Shown: positions 35,326-43,402 of the stretch, one piece after another
How positions within the stretch are numbered: the first letter of the stretch is position 1
Layout: each line of letters starts with the position of its first letter
From: Salinivirga cyanobacteriivorans
Lineage (GTDB): Bacteria; Bacteroidota; Bacteroidia; Bacteroidales; Salinivirgaceae
Assembly (NCBI RefSeq): GCF_001443605.1
Contig: NZ_CP013118.1
Coordinates: 1,271,075 to 1,335,074 of the forward strand
Direction of reading: 5' to 3'
Length of the DNA stretch: 64,000 bases
Position numbers and translations under genes: made by a program
The notes under the pieces: model-generated
Database searches by the model: none
What the model saw: only the letters and a program-made list of their open reading frames with translations
What the model was told of the DNA's origin: nothing

Positions 35326-36165
35326 ATGAACAAAGAAAAAAACAAGGACTTGAATCAGAAAATTGATAATGAACTTAAGAAAAAAGAATTGCAAAAGAAG
35401 TATGGAGCAGACTTTAGGGGTGAAGGCAACATTTCGCCAGAATTGGAAAATCAATGGTTAAATTATATTGATGAGTTCGAAAAGCAATTCAACAGCACTA
35501 CAGAACAAATAAGCGTTTGGGAGTACATTGGCCAACCTGCCTATCAAAAAATAAACGAGTTAAGTCCTAACGAAATTTCTAAAGAACTTGAACGAGTACT
35601 CGCTGTAATGCGCGAAAATAATATTTACCTGGACACTTTTTGTGAGGTGGATGATAATGAGCTCTATCGTTTTATAACCGAAGAGCTTTTTGTTTACGAA
35701 ATTGATAATATGAATATCCCAGGCATGTCAACTAATTTCATATACGAAGAATTCCATCCAAATGCTAAATTTGATATTGAAATGGCCTTCGACAACTTTT
35801 TCACGTCTACTATGCAAAAACATACAAGTATTGATGGTAAGGGGTATGACTTGACATATGTTGACACAAAAAACCACAAAAATGCGATAAATGAGCCAGT
35901 CGATAAAAAAACTGTGATCGAAAAAATCAATAACTTTCTAAATACCTTCGATTACTTCGAAATCATCTCCAATGAAATATTAGAAATCACTATTAATCAG
36001 GATAAAACAGATGCACAAATTGATTTTCGCATACATATTAATGGCCGATTTCATAAAAGCAAAGAGACAATTACTTATAAAGGAAATGGTTTTTTCAAGC
36101 TAAAGCCAAGCGAATATGGAGGTTGGGATATTTACCACATCAATATGCCGGGATTAAAATTCTGA
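35326..36165 (+). CDS. Unrecognised cytoplasmic protein
   Basis: The product is 279 residues from the ATG at 35326; the longer frame from 35191 adds a hydrophobic stretch coded in AT-rich leader DNA and is less likely. The N-terminus is Lys/Glu/Asn-rich and helical (MNKEKNKDLNQKIDNELKKK). The middle has NELYRFITEELFVYEIDNMN and FIYEEFHPNAKFDIEMAFDN. The C-terminal 80 residues alternate beta-strand and loop (AQIDFRIHINGRFHKS). I do not recognise the family. Base composition is more AT-rich than in the flanking housekeeping genes, and it lies between a broken gene and a toxin-antitoxin pair, so it is probably accessory. Confidence 0.65.
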   Translation: MNKEKNKDLNQKIDNELKKKELQKKYGADFRGEGNISPELENQWLNYIDEFEKQFNSTTEQISVWEYIGQPAYQKINELSPNEISKELERVLAVMRENNIYLDTFCEVDDNELYRFITEELFVYEIDNMNIPGMSTNFIYEEFHPNAKFDIEMAFDNFFTSTMQKHTSIDGKGYDLTYVDTKNHKNAINEPVDKKTVIEKINNFLNTFDYFEIISNEILEITINQDKTDAQIDFRIHINGRFHKSKETITYKGNGFFKLKPSEYGGWDIYHINMPGLKF

Positions 36166-36281
36166 AAATCAATTACTGCACAATACAGAATGTGTATAGG
36201 CGAGTGTTAATTGCTATTTATCAGATAATTAGATATATGTCGAATTATATAAAATTGTAAAATAGTTGTAAAAGATGTGTT

Positions 36282-37235
36282 TTAATAATTTCCTTTCAGT
36301 TGAGAAATCAATCTAAGAAAAGATTCAGCAATGAGTTTCTCATCAGGTATTTCAGCATACGCATAGATGGATAACTCCTTAATATATGCTTCCTTCAGCT
36401 TTTCCCAAACACGCTCAAAGTCAGATACCAATATTGACTCATTTAGCTTATACTGCCCCCAACCTTTGGGCTCATCAAATGATTGTTGATCGTGTAATAG
36501 AAGGTTATTGAAACGTTCTCTAAAATTCGCACTAGTAATAAACTCTTTACCCTCCTTTGTTTCCAATAAATAATACAGATCATAAAAGTGCCTTATCTTT
36601 GATCTAACACCTTCCAAAGAATCTTCTTGAAAAGAAAAACGAATCAGCGAAACGAGTTTCTCAATTAAAGTTTGAAAGCGATCCAAAACATTTATTCTAA
36701 AAGGCTGCAAATTAAAATCATTGATTGCTTTTTCATTACCAGTCTCTCTTAAAAATGTAGCTATAAAGCTTTCAATTTCTCTTTCCTCATAAGGATAAGG
36801 ATTGGCGAAATAATTGGTTTCAACAATTACGAAATTTTCATCTTTAAGCTTATCATCAACAGGATAGACATAGGCACTCTTGCGAAAACGTGAACCTTTA
36901 CTAGTAAGCCTTGCTATTTCTAATTCTTTCAAACCACCAGCAACAGTCTTTTCAATTTTGCGTATTTCACTCTTAATTCTATTACCGGAAAATTCAGGAT
37001 TCTGTATCACAGCCAAATCAACATCTGTAGAAAAACGATTGATCAATTTATAAGCTTTTGAAAGTGATGTTCCCCCTTTAAACACAACTTGATCTCGATT
37101 CGGATAATTTGATAAGTTCCAAAGCATATAGGTTATCCAATAATCCTTCACGATAAAATCCGGCTTGATTTCCAGATGAATTGAAGCCATTTGAATTGCA
37201 TCATTAAATAACTTTGTTTGATTATGTAGATTCAT
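36282..37235 (-). CDS. AbiEii-type nucleotidyltransferase toxin
   Basis: A 317-residue nucleotidyltransferase of the AbiEii/AbiGii family. The active-site pattern KGGTSLSKAY (about residues 54-63) followed by RFSTDVDLAV (70-79) has the GS and DxD metal-binding residues. In type IV toxin-antitoxin systems this enzyme arrests growth, and it can abort phage infection. The start chosen (ATG at 37235) overlaps the antitoxin stop as ATGA, and four extra upstream codons are possible. It lies downstream of and coupled to the AbiEi-like antitoxin. Expected in the cytoplasm. Confidence 0.88.
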   Translation of the reverse strand: MNLHNQTKLFNDAIQMASIHLEIKPDFIVKDYWITYMLWNLSNYPNRDQVVFKGGTSLSKAYKLINRFSTDVDLAVIQNPEFSGNRIKSEIRKIEKTVAGGLKELEIARLTSKGSRFRKSAYVYPVDDKLKDENFVIVETNYFANPYPYEEREIESFIATFLRETGNEKAINDFNLQPFRINVLDRFQTLIEKLVSLIRFSFQEDSLEGVRSKIRHFYDLYYLLETKEGKEFITSANFRERFNNLLLHDQQSFDEPKGWGQYKLNESILVSDFERVWEKLKEAYIKELSIYAYAEIPDEKLIAESFLRLISQLKGNY

Positions 37236-37957
37236 AGTATATTCCATTTAGTTGCATTCGGCAAACAGGTGCTCGATACTCCGATTTTATATTTCGTGAT
37301 TGGATTGAGTGATTTTGAGAGAGGTTCAACAGCCCTGTTACCTAACACCCGTTCAAGCATTGCTCCCAAAAAAGCCCGTGTTGCAGGCGGATATTTTTTC
37401 GCCAAACGAATCATTTGAATTTGATCACTTTCATTTGAATTTTTCACAATTTCAAATAGTCTTTTACACGCATCATCAATGGTGGTATCGGGAATTTTTT
37501 TGATAAAACGAATAGCATCCAAAATCTGTAAAAACGGAATATTCTTTTCTGTAATGGTATTCTTCTGTTTGACAAAACTAATTTTGTATAATCCACGCTG
37601 CAAGGTCGGTCGCGTTTCATTCCGCCCAATTTGTATAGTATTACTGACCTGAGTTGTTAAGCCCAGCTTTGTGTAAATCGAATAACCAGTGAGGTATCCG
37701 GTAAGATTATCTCCTTTACCTAATAAGTCTTTTACTACCTGGTACTGATCAGGCGGAACCAAACCAAAACTGGTTTCTTTAGGTTTATAATATTTACCTT
37801 TTGAAAGTTTTGCAATCTCCCCTTTAGCTACCATTCTGTTCAGTGCCTTGATGATTGCTTCCCGATCATTCACATCAGGGTTAAAGTCCCTATAGGTGAA
37901 TACATAACTAATAGGAAGCCTACTAATTGTATTTCTTATATAATCAGATACTTGCAT
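37232..37957 (-). CDS. AbiEi-like antitoxin/transcription regulator (DUF6088 type)
   Basis: A 241-residue protein. The N-terminal part (about 10-60) is a winged helix (FTYRDFNPDVNDREAIIKAL, MVAKGEIAKLSKGKYYKP), the usual DNA-binding module of AbiEi. The rest (about 70-241) includes LTGYSIYTKLGLTTQV and resembles the AbiEi C-terminal domain that neutralises the toxin. Antitoxins of this type repress their own operon by binding inverted repeats, and a perfect 15-bp inverted repeat lies just upstream (37986-38021). The stop codon overlaps the toxin start (ATGA). Confidence 0.85.
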   Translation of the reverse strand: MQVSDYIRNTISRLPISYVFTYRDFNPDVNDREAIIKALNRMVAKGEIAKLSKGKYYKPKETSFGLVPPDQYQVVKDLLGKGDNLTGYLTGYSIYTKLGLTTQVSNTIQIGRNETRPTLQRGLYKISFVKQKNTITEKNIPFLQILDAIRFIKKIPDTTIDDACKRLFEIVKNSNESDQIQMIRLAKKYPPATRAFLGAMLERVLGNRAVEPLSKSLNPITKYKIGVSSTCLPNATKWNIL

Positions 37958-37973
37958 CTACTTATAGTTTCTG

Positions 37974-37981
37974 CAAATATA
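37974..37981 (-). promoter_or_regulatory. -7 promoter box of the AbiE operon
   Basis: The minus-strand sequence TATATTTG matches TAnnTTTG and lies 17 bases upstream of the antitoxin start at 37957. The inverted repeat begins 5 bases further upstream, over the expected -33 region. Confidence 0.65.
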
Positions 37982-37985
37982 CGAT

Positions 37986-38021
37986 AAATGTCCAGTTTTT
38001 AAATAAAAAAACTGGACATTT
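37986..38021. promoter_or_regulatory. Perfect 15-bp inverted repeat, probable AbiEi operator
   Basis: AAATGTCCAGTTTTT (37986-38000) and AAAAACTGGACATTT (38007-38021) are exact reverse complements separated by 6 bases. The site overlaps the promoter region of the AbiE operon, in the position of the repeats bound by characterised AbiEi proteins. Binding by this antitoxin is inference. It could also form a hairpin, but it has no T-run on the operon strand that would suit a terminator. Confidence 0.8.
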
Positions 38022-38130
38022 TAAGCTTTAAAATCATTATCATTTCCCCGTAGCAAATTGTCATCGGGGTTGTTTAAGGTATTTTTTGAGTACGGAGGTT
38101 TGGAATATGCTCATGAATAAATTGAATTAA

Positions 38131-38216
38131 TGTTCTGCTGCTTTATTTCCCAAATATAGCAAAGTTTACATAAAATGCAGGGTGTAGCCGGAAAATTGTA
38201 ATAGTACAGCAGAACA
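38131..38216. repeat. 10-bp inverted repeat pair in the mnmE/AbiE spacer
   Basis: TGTTCTGCTG (38131-38140) and CAGCAGAACA (38207-38216) are exact reverse complements around 66 bases of AT-rich sequence. The pair lies between the AbiE locus and mnmE, where the accessory patch ends. It could be a remnant of a small mobile element or a chance pair; no target duplication was identified. Confidence 0.5.
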
Positions 38217-38231
38217 ATGCGGTCTGTGGGT

Positions 38232-39626
38232 TTATTTGCCTATACAAAAATTCTTGAAAATATGGCCCAGCACATCATCGGGGGTGATGGTTTGGCCGGT
38301 GATGTCGGCGATGTGGTCTAAAACCTGGCGAATTTCGAAGGAGAGCAGGTCACCCGGGAGCTGGTTTTCGAGGCCTTCAGTGATGCGCTCAATGCCTTCG
38401 TGAATGTGCTGCAGGGCTTCTACATGGCGAATATTGGTGACCAACAATTGATCTTCGTTTTCAAGGCCACGGGTGCCATGCTCCACAAGTTTCTGAATTA
38501 GGACTTCAATACCGCGTTCCTCCAATGCCGAAATACTGATAACATCTTCTCCATCGAAATACTGCTCATAATTTTTGTCGGCATGCTCTAAAAGGTCGAC
38601 CTTATTGGCAACCAAAATTACAGGAACCTCTTCTCCTGCCTCATTACGAATTTTCTGCAACGCTTCCTTCACGGGTGTTTCATCGGCACGTGCATCAAAA
38701 AGGTAAAGTACCACGCGCGCCCTGGAAACTTTTTGCAGAGTGAGTGCAATGCCTTTTGTTTCTATTTCATCGGTAGATTCACGAATGCCGGCTGTATCGA
38801 TAAACCGGAACTCATAACCGTCAATCACCATAGTATCTTCAATTACATCGCGGGTGGTTCCGGCAATTTCGCTCACTATGGCACGATCTTCATTTAAAAG
38901 TCTGTTAAGCAGTGTTGACTTACCCACGTTGGGTTCACCCACTATGGCCACAGGAATACCATTTTTAATGGCATTTCCGAGCTCAAATGATTTCGATAAT
39001 GAAAGTACTTCCTTATCTATTTCTGCAAGCAAATCAAAAAGCTGTTTACGGTCGGCAAATTCGACATCCTCCTCACTAAAATCGAGCTCCAGCTCAATGA
39101 GCGAAGTAAAATCCATTAACCGCGTGCGCAATTGTTCCAGTTTAGATGAGAATTCGCCTTTCATTTGTCGCATGGCCACTTTATGCGCCATGCGGTTACG
39201 TGAGCTAATGAGGTCGGCAACTGCTTCGGCCTGCGAAAGGTCCATTTTACCATTCATGAATGCCCGCTGGGTGAACTCACCCGGCCTGGCAACACGGGCA
39301 CCTGCCCCCACAAAAACTTGCAAAATACGATGTTGAATATATACTGAACCATGGCATGCAACCTCTACCATATCTTCGCCTGTGTAAGATTTGGGTGCCT
39401 GAAATCGCGATACCATGACCTCATCAATTGTTTCATCCTGATATACAAACCTGGCAAATTGCTGATGATTCACTTCCAGTGATTCTAAGGTTTTTTTAGA
39501 TTGTATAAACTCAGCAGCAATGCTAACAGCTTTTTGTCCACTGAGCCGAATAATTGCGATGGCACCTTCACCGGGAGCAGTAGAAATGGCACAAATTGTA
39601 TCGTCAAAATCTGCTAAATGCCTCAT
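38232..39626 (-). CDS. mnmE: tRNA uridine-5-carboxymethylaminomethyl modification GTPase
   Basis: About 464 residues from the ATG at 39626; the longer frame to 39674 runs into the antiporter gene. MnmE with MnmG modifies U34 of tRNAs reading codons ending in A/G. The N-terminal folate-binding domain (DTICAISTAPGEGAIAIIRL), the GTPase domain with G1 GEPNVGKST, G3 DTAGIRE, and NKVD, and the C-terminal FCIGK with the catalytic cysteine are all present. It is the last gene of a minus-strand run, 7 bases after the exchanger. The coding end (38232) is followed by the 210-base spacer toward the AbiE locus. Confidence 0.97.
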   Translation of the reverse strand: MRHLADFDDTICAISTAPGEGAIAIIRLSGQKAVSIAAEFIQSKKTLESLEVNHQQFARFVYQDETIDEVMVSRFQAPKSYTGEDMVEVACHGSVYIQHRILQVFVGAGARVARPGEFTQRAFMNGKMDLSQAEAVADLISSRNRMAHKVAMRQMKGEFSSKLEQLRTRLMDFTSLIELELDFSEEDVEFADRKQLFDLLAEIDKEVLSLSKSFELGNAIKNGIPVAIVGEPNVGKSTLLNRLLNEDRAIVSEIAGTTRDVIEDTMVIDGYEFRFIDTAGIRESTDEIETKGIALTLQKVSRARVVLYLFDARADETPVKEALQKIRNEAGEEVPVILVANKVDLLEHADKNYEQYFDGEDVISISALEERGIEVLIQKLVEHGTRGLENEDQLLVTNIRHVEALQHIHEGIERITEGLENQLPGDLLSFEIRQVLDHIADITGQTITPDDVLGHIFKNFCIGK

Positions 39627-39633
39627 ATCTGTG

Positions 39634-40689
39634 TTATCCTTTTGTTGAATAATAGCTAAACAATTCCCAGGCAATGTACATTACATAAATCACAATAAGT
39701 GTCCATCCGGCTTTTTTTCCAAGCCGCCAACGGTTGGCAATAAATATCAGCAACATCAGCACAATACTACCAAGTAAAATTAATGCCGATGTAAAAAGGG
39801 TTTCATTACCTACATGAATTGGTTTATTGTAAAGTGTGAGAAAAACAATCCAGGGCAAACCTAAACCCACCAATACATCAAACACATTGGAACCAATGGC
39901 ATTGCTTATACCCATATCGCCCTTACCTCTTTTAGAGACCAGCACAGAAGAAATCAGGTCCGGGATGGAAGTACCGGCAGCCAGTACGGTTAATGCAATA
40001 ATTGCTTCAGGGATATCAAAAAAGTGGGCTACCTCAATGGCGCTTTCCACCAGCACCCAACTAAAAAATGCGATCCATACTATACTTGCAAGAAACTGTC
40101 CGATATAGTGCCTAAAGGGGAACATTAACTTAAAAACAAAATTAATTATGCCCGGTTTCTTAACGGCAGGCTCATCAGCTTCGACAGGCTCCGGTTCAGG
40201 TTTATACTGCACCCAATGCTTCCATTTCATTACTACCCAAACGTACATTGCATACAAGACCAGCAGTAAAATGGCTTCCCACCAAAGAATTGCCCCATCA
40301 AGAAATGTAAAAACAAGCAGTAACACACTTAACAAATAAAACCCAAGATCGCGCACCACGGGTTTCCAATTAATTACTGCCGTGCGTACAACTGCAACTG
40401 CACCACTGATCACAAGCAAATTGAAAAGGGCTGAACCTAGGATTGTTCCTACGCCAATTTCTCCATGTCCGCCTATTTCCCCGGATTCGGCAGGAACAAA
40501 AACCGCAAACAGAGCTATAAACAGCTCCGGAGCCGAGGAGCCAACAGCCATAAGTGTGGCACCTGCCACGTCTGAAGGCATTTTAAGTTTTGTACCAATT
40601 TCATCTAGCGCCGGAATAAAATACCGATCACAAATTACACCCAATGCGTAAAAAGAGGCAAGTAATATGAGTATATGAATAACTATCAT
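39634..40689 (-). CDS. Calcium/sodium exchanger, NCKX-like
   Basis: A 351-residue protein with two alpha-repeats: VAGATLMAVGSSAPELFIAL (about residues 42-61) and IALTVLAAGTSIPDLISSVL (about 231-250). Aspartate in GTSIPDL and the following KGDMGISNAIGSNVFD are typical of potassium-dependent NCKX exchangers, whereas bacterial CaX/NCX-type YrbG proteins usually have Glu or Asn there. About ten transmembrane helices with a charged central loop (EPEPVEADEP). Inner membrane; extrudes calcium against sodium. It overlaps the DUF6155 gene upstream by 4 bases (ATGA) and precedes mnmE. Confidence 0.9.
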   Translation of the reverse strand: MIVIHILILLASFYALGVICDRYFIPALDEIGTKLKMPSDVAGATLMAVGSSAPELFIALFAVFVPAESGEIGGHGEIGVGTILGSALFNLLVISGAVAVVRTAVINWKPVVRDLGFYLLSVLLLVFTFLDGAILWWEAILLLVLYAMYVWVVMKWKHWVQYKPEPEPVEADEPAVKKPGIINFVFKLMFPFRHYIGQFLASIVWIAFFSWVLVESAIEVAHFFDIPEAIIALTVLAAGTSIPDLISSVLVSKRGKGDMGISNAIGSNVFDVLVGLGLPWIVFLTLYNKPIHVGNETLFTSALILLGSIVLMLLIFIANRWRLGKKAGWTLIVIYVMYIAWELFSYYSTKG

Positions 40690-41213
40690 TGCTTGTGTTT
40701 TAATTGATACCGGGCATATAACAATTCAAAGTTCCTTCTGTTTGACCATTGCGCGTCATTTACGCGGGCTACAATTTGCCGGCAACGGCTTTTAAAATCA
40801 GAAAGTATGCCATTTTTATGCATATAATCTAAAGCATTTTTGAATTGTGTCTCAAAACTTTTAAAAAATGCCACATTTGTGCGATTTTGCTCAATCGTAA
40901 AGAGTATGGCAATCTCAATGGCGTAAAGTCGTATATCCGCAATAATGTCAGGCGGCACACCAAGGAATGATAATTCCCTTATGGCTTTCTGGCCTATGCT
41001 TCGCCGGGCTTTAATTCTTTTGCCATAAACCGGAAAATACTCTTTACTGATTCTGGCTTTCCACTCATCAATAATTTTCCTGATATCAGGATTAAGCAAA
41101 AAGTCGTAATATTTTTTTACTTCCTTCGAAGTTGTATACAGTTCAATTATCTGGTCTTCCAGGTCCTCTTTAGATAATTGGCTGAAATATTTTTTTAGTT
41201 GTTGTTTTCCCAT
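40686..41213 (-). CDS. DUF6155-like protein
   Basis: About 175 residues from the ATG at 41213 (MGKQQLKKYFSQLSKEDLED), which fits the start I recall for the DUF6155 family; the longer frame to 41291 runs inside the kinase gene. The protein is helical and rich in charged residues (VKKYYDFLLNPDIRKIIDEW, KARRSIGQKAIRELSFLGVP). No catalytic motif is seen, and there is no signal peptide. It sits between a sugar kinase and the exchanger, overlapping the latter by 4 bases, so it belongs to that operon. Function unknown. Confidence 0.75.
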   Translation of the reverse strand: MGKQQLKKYFSQLSKEDLEDQIIELYTTSKEVKKYYDFLLNPDIRKIIDEWKARISKEYFPVYGKRIKARRSIGQKAIRELSFLGVPPDIIADIRLYAIEIAILFTIEQNRTNVAFFKSFETQFKNALDYMHKNGILSDFKSRCRQIVARVNDAQWSNRRNFELLYARYQLKHKQ

Positions 41214-41220
41214 ACTCAAA

Positions 41221-42099
41221 TCAATTACCGTTTTCCGCAGCAATATAGTTTTCATTACTTCTGCATACCGCTCCGGCAAAACTGATTCCACGCTCTATAG
41301 CCAGTTCAAAATGTGTTCTGTTTTTAATAGCCTCTATACCATATGAAACAAAGCCTGCAGTAAATCCATCGCCAGCGCCTACAGAACTTACAACATCTAT
41401 TTCAGGCACCTGGAATATGAAATGTTCATCATTAAACACTGCTTCTACCGGACCAGCGCCCTGGGTTAAGATATATTTTTGAGCACTATGCTTATTCAGG
41501 TATTTTTTCCAGTCATCATGACTTTTGCTGCCGGTAATATGAAAAAGATCTTCTGCAGAAACCTTAACCAAATCTGCCAGCTCAATCATACGCGCAATTC
41601 TTTCATATCTTTCAGGATGCTCATCAAGGTGTTTGCTTCTGATATTTGGATCGTAAACCACATTAACATTATTTTTCCGCGACTTTTCAATGACATCCAG
41701 CACATTGCCGAAATTGTGGTCATCTATGGCATAAAAAGATCCCGTTACGAGAAACTCTGCATTAGAGAAGTCTATTTCAAAAGGGTGCCCATTTAAGCGT
41801 TCATCCCTGTAGAAATTGTAATTCGGCACCATTTGTGCATTTAAAAAAGCAAGTGCAAGGTTACTTTTCGCCTTTGCTACGGGTCTATAGCAATCGGTGC
41901 CAACCCCATTTTTTTGTAAAAACAACCTTGATTGATTTCCTAAGAAATCATCGGCATAAAAACCCGCAAAAGCAACATCCTTTCCTGCGCGACCAATTGA
42001 TATGGCAACATTATACATACTTCCGCCATGAACCGATGCTGCGGGCTGATTATTTTTAAAAAGTATATCGTATACAGCCTCTCCGAGTGTGTAAATCAT
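41221..42099 (-). CDS. PfkB-family sugar kinase, fructokinase-like
   Basis: A 292-residue ribokinase-fold kinase. The N-terminal signature region (GGSMYNVAISIGRAGKDVAF, about residues 25-44) and the C-terminal signature VVSSVGAGDGFTAGF with catalytic Asp near residue 248 are both present. The family phosphorylates fructose, ribose and similar sugars. Nothing nearby points to a particular sugar. It is the first gene of the minus-strand run to DUF6155, the exchanger and mnmE (gaps 7 bases or less, or overlaps), so it probably drives the operon. Confidence 0.9.
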   Translation of the reverse strand: MIYTLGEAVYDILFKNNQPAASVHGGSMYNVAISIGRAGKDVAFAGFYADDFLGNQSRLFLQKNGVGTDCYRPVAKAKSNLALAFLNAQMVPNYNFYRDERLNGHPFEIDFSNAEFLVTGSFYAIDDHNFGNVLDVIEKSRKNNVNVVYDPNIRSKHLDEHPERYERIARMIELADLVKVSAEDLFHITGSKSHDDWKKYLNKHSAQKYILTQGAGPVEAVFNDEHFIFQVPEIDVVSSVGAGDGFTAGFVSYGIEAIKNRTHFELAIERGISFAGAVCRSNENYIAAENGN

Positions 42100-42238
42100 A
42101 ACAAATCTTTATCATAGATCAATTTTCAAAAGTACAAAGCGTTTATGAAATAATATGCAATTCATAAACTTTTTTACCACTATTCGTTGTTAATCAGAAT
42201 AAGTTATCTTTTTTCGTTATAAACCATAAGTGTTTTTA

Positions 42239-42246
42239 TATATTTG
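42239..42246 (+). promoter_or_regulatory. -7 promoter box supporting a downstream TTG start
   Basis: TATATTTG matches TAnnTTTG. It lies inside the longer reading frame that begins at the GTG at 42230, so transcription from it would exclude that start and leave the TTG at 42266 as the first codon. Confidence 0.5.
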
Positions 42247-42265
42247 GTCAATAATACTGAATATT

Positions 42266-42748
42266 TTGAAGTATACAATTTATATATTGGCAGTGGTTTT
42301 TATTTTAATCACGAGTTGCAAAGAAGAGAAAGACTGCCTTGATTATGGGGGCAATAGTGGTTTAATTTTATATGAAGTCGAAATGGGCAAATGTTACAGT
42401 GTGCTCGATACATCGAAGATCGTTGTAAATGATACTGTTTTATTCAAAAAATTACCCCAATTCACGATTGACAGTGTGCAAAAAAGCCTTGGTTGTGCAC
42501 CAAGCCCATCACGGCCGGCACTCGATTTTGATACAATAACACTCTTAGGCGCCAAAACAGAAGCAAAAGGTTGTATTGTTACTTATGAAAGAAAAGTAAA
42601 CTATAGCGAGGCCGACAATAACATTATATATACAATTGATATACACGAATGTGGCGAGTGCAATGAAAACCGCATAAGCATGAATTGGGTTGCCATAAAA
42701 AAGCGTAAAAATATAGATAACCTTCAAGTATTAGTAAGGTACCACTAG
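42266..42748 (+). CDS. Small predicted lipoprotein with many cysteines
   Basis: About 160 residues from TTG 42266, giving MKYTIYILAVVFILITSC with Cys18 as the lipid site. The GTG at 42230 would add 12 residues but overlaps a good -7 box (42239-42246). The mature part has several further cysteines (KDCLD, GKCYS, LGCAP, GCIVT, HECGEC), suggesting disulfides in the periplasm or at the surface. Family not recognised. It is divergent from the kinase gene and 89 bases before siaB. Confidence 0.7.
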   Translation: MKYTIYILAVVFILITSCKEEKDCLDYGGNSGLILYEVEMGKCYSVLDTSKIVVNDTVLFKKLPQFTIDSVQKSLGCAPSPSRPALDFDTITLLGAKTEAKGCIVTYERKVNYSEADNNIIYTIDIHECGECNENRISMNWVAIKKRKNIDNLQVLVRYH

Positions 42749-42802
42749 ATCCCTTAATATATCATTAACATTTAATGTCAGGCCCTAATAAACAAAAATT
42801 TA

Positions 42803-42810
42803 TATATTTG
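42803..42810 (+). promoter_or_regulatory. -7 promoter box upstream of siaB
   Basis: TATATTTG matches TAnnTTTG, 27 bases before the siaB start. No -33 box is evident. Confidence 0.5.
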
Positions 42811-42837
42811 TTTTTAATGTAAAGAAGCAAACGGCAA

Positions 42838-43389
42838 ATGGCCTTTAACTTAGAAAATTGGATAGCTCAAAAAACACAGGAGCAAGTTATATTCACTTTT
42901 AAAGGTGAATTATCAGAGTCCATGCTGACCGATTTGCTTGTAATTGTTGAAAATAAACTTGAAGGAGTAGAGGCCAGTAAAAAAATCAGGAAGAAGGTGT
43001 ACAATGTTGCTATTGAGTCTTTACAAAACCTTTTTCATCATTCGTGCCCTGTGTTTTTGAATGGCACACAAAAAAAAGATGTTCGATATTCAATTATGAT
43101 AATTACCTATAGTAAAAATGCCATAAAAGTTACAACAGGCAATTTTGTAGATGAACAAAAATCGAATTTCTTAAAAAAACATATAGATAAAATTAACAAA
43201 TTATCAAAAGATGAGCTCAAAATACTCTACAAGGACATACTTGACAACCAGCAGTTTAGCGACAAAGGTGGTGGAGGTTTAGGCCTTGTAGACATTGCGC
43301 GGAAAGCTGAAAATAAGATTAATTATAATTTTTATTCTGATAAAAAATCATTATCTTTTTTCGATTTTAGTATTGAGATTAAACAATAA
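42838..43389 (+). CDS. SiaB family protein kinase (DUF6272-like)
   Basis: A 183-residue protein resembling SiaB/DUF6272 of the histidine-kinase-ATPase superfamily. The N-terminal part (FTFKGELSESMLTDLLVIVE) and the glycine-rich ATP-lid-like segment SDKGGGGLGLVDIARKAEN (about residues 141-159) fit. In Pseudomonas, SiaB phosphorylates SiaC and SiaA removes the phosphate. It is followed 13 bases later by a SiaC-like gene, so the kinase-substrate pair is kept. No SiaA-type phosphatase or SiaD cyclase is in view. Cytoplasmic. Confidence 0.85.
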   Translation: MAFNLENWIAQKTQEQVIFTFKGELSESMLTDLLVIVENKLEGVEASKKIRKKVYNVAIESLQNLFHHSCPVFLNGTQKKDVRYSIMIITYSKNAIKVTTGNFVDEQKSNFLKKHIDKINKLSKDELKILYKDILDNQQFSDKGGGGLGLVDIARKAENKINYNFYSDKKSLSFFDFSIEIKQ

Positions 43390-43402
43390 ATGAAAAGACA
43401 AT

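Noticed and set aside
38046-38069. CCCCG/CGGGG short inverted repeat near the AbiE promoter
   Set aside because: Only five paired bases with a 14-base loop, too weak to call a terminator or operator.
38854-39336. 160-codon plus-strand frame inside mnmE
   Set aside because: It is the antisense shadow of the GTPase domain and is serine-rich as such shadows often are.
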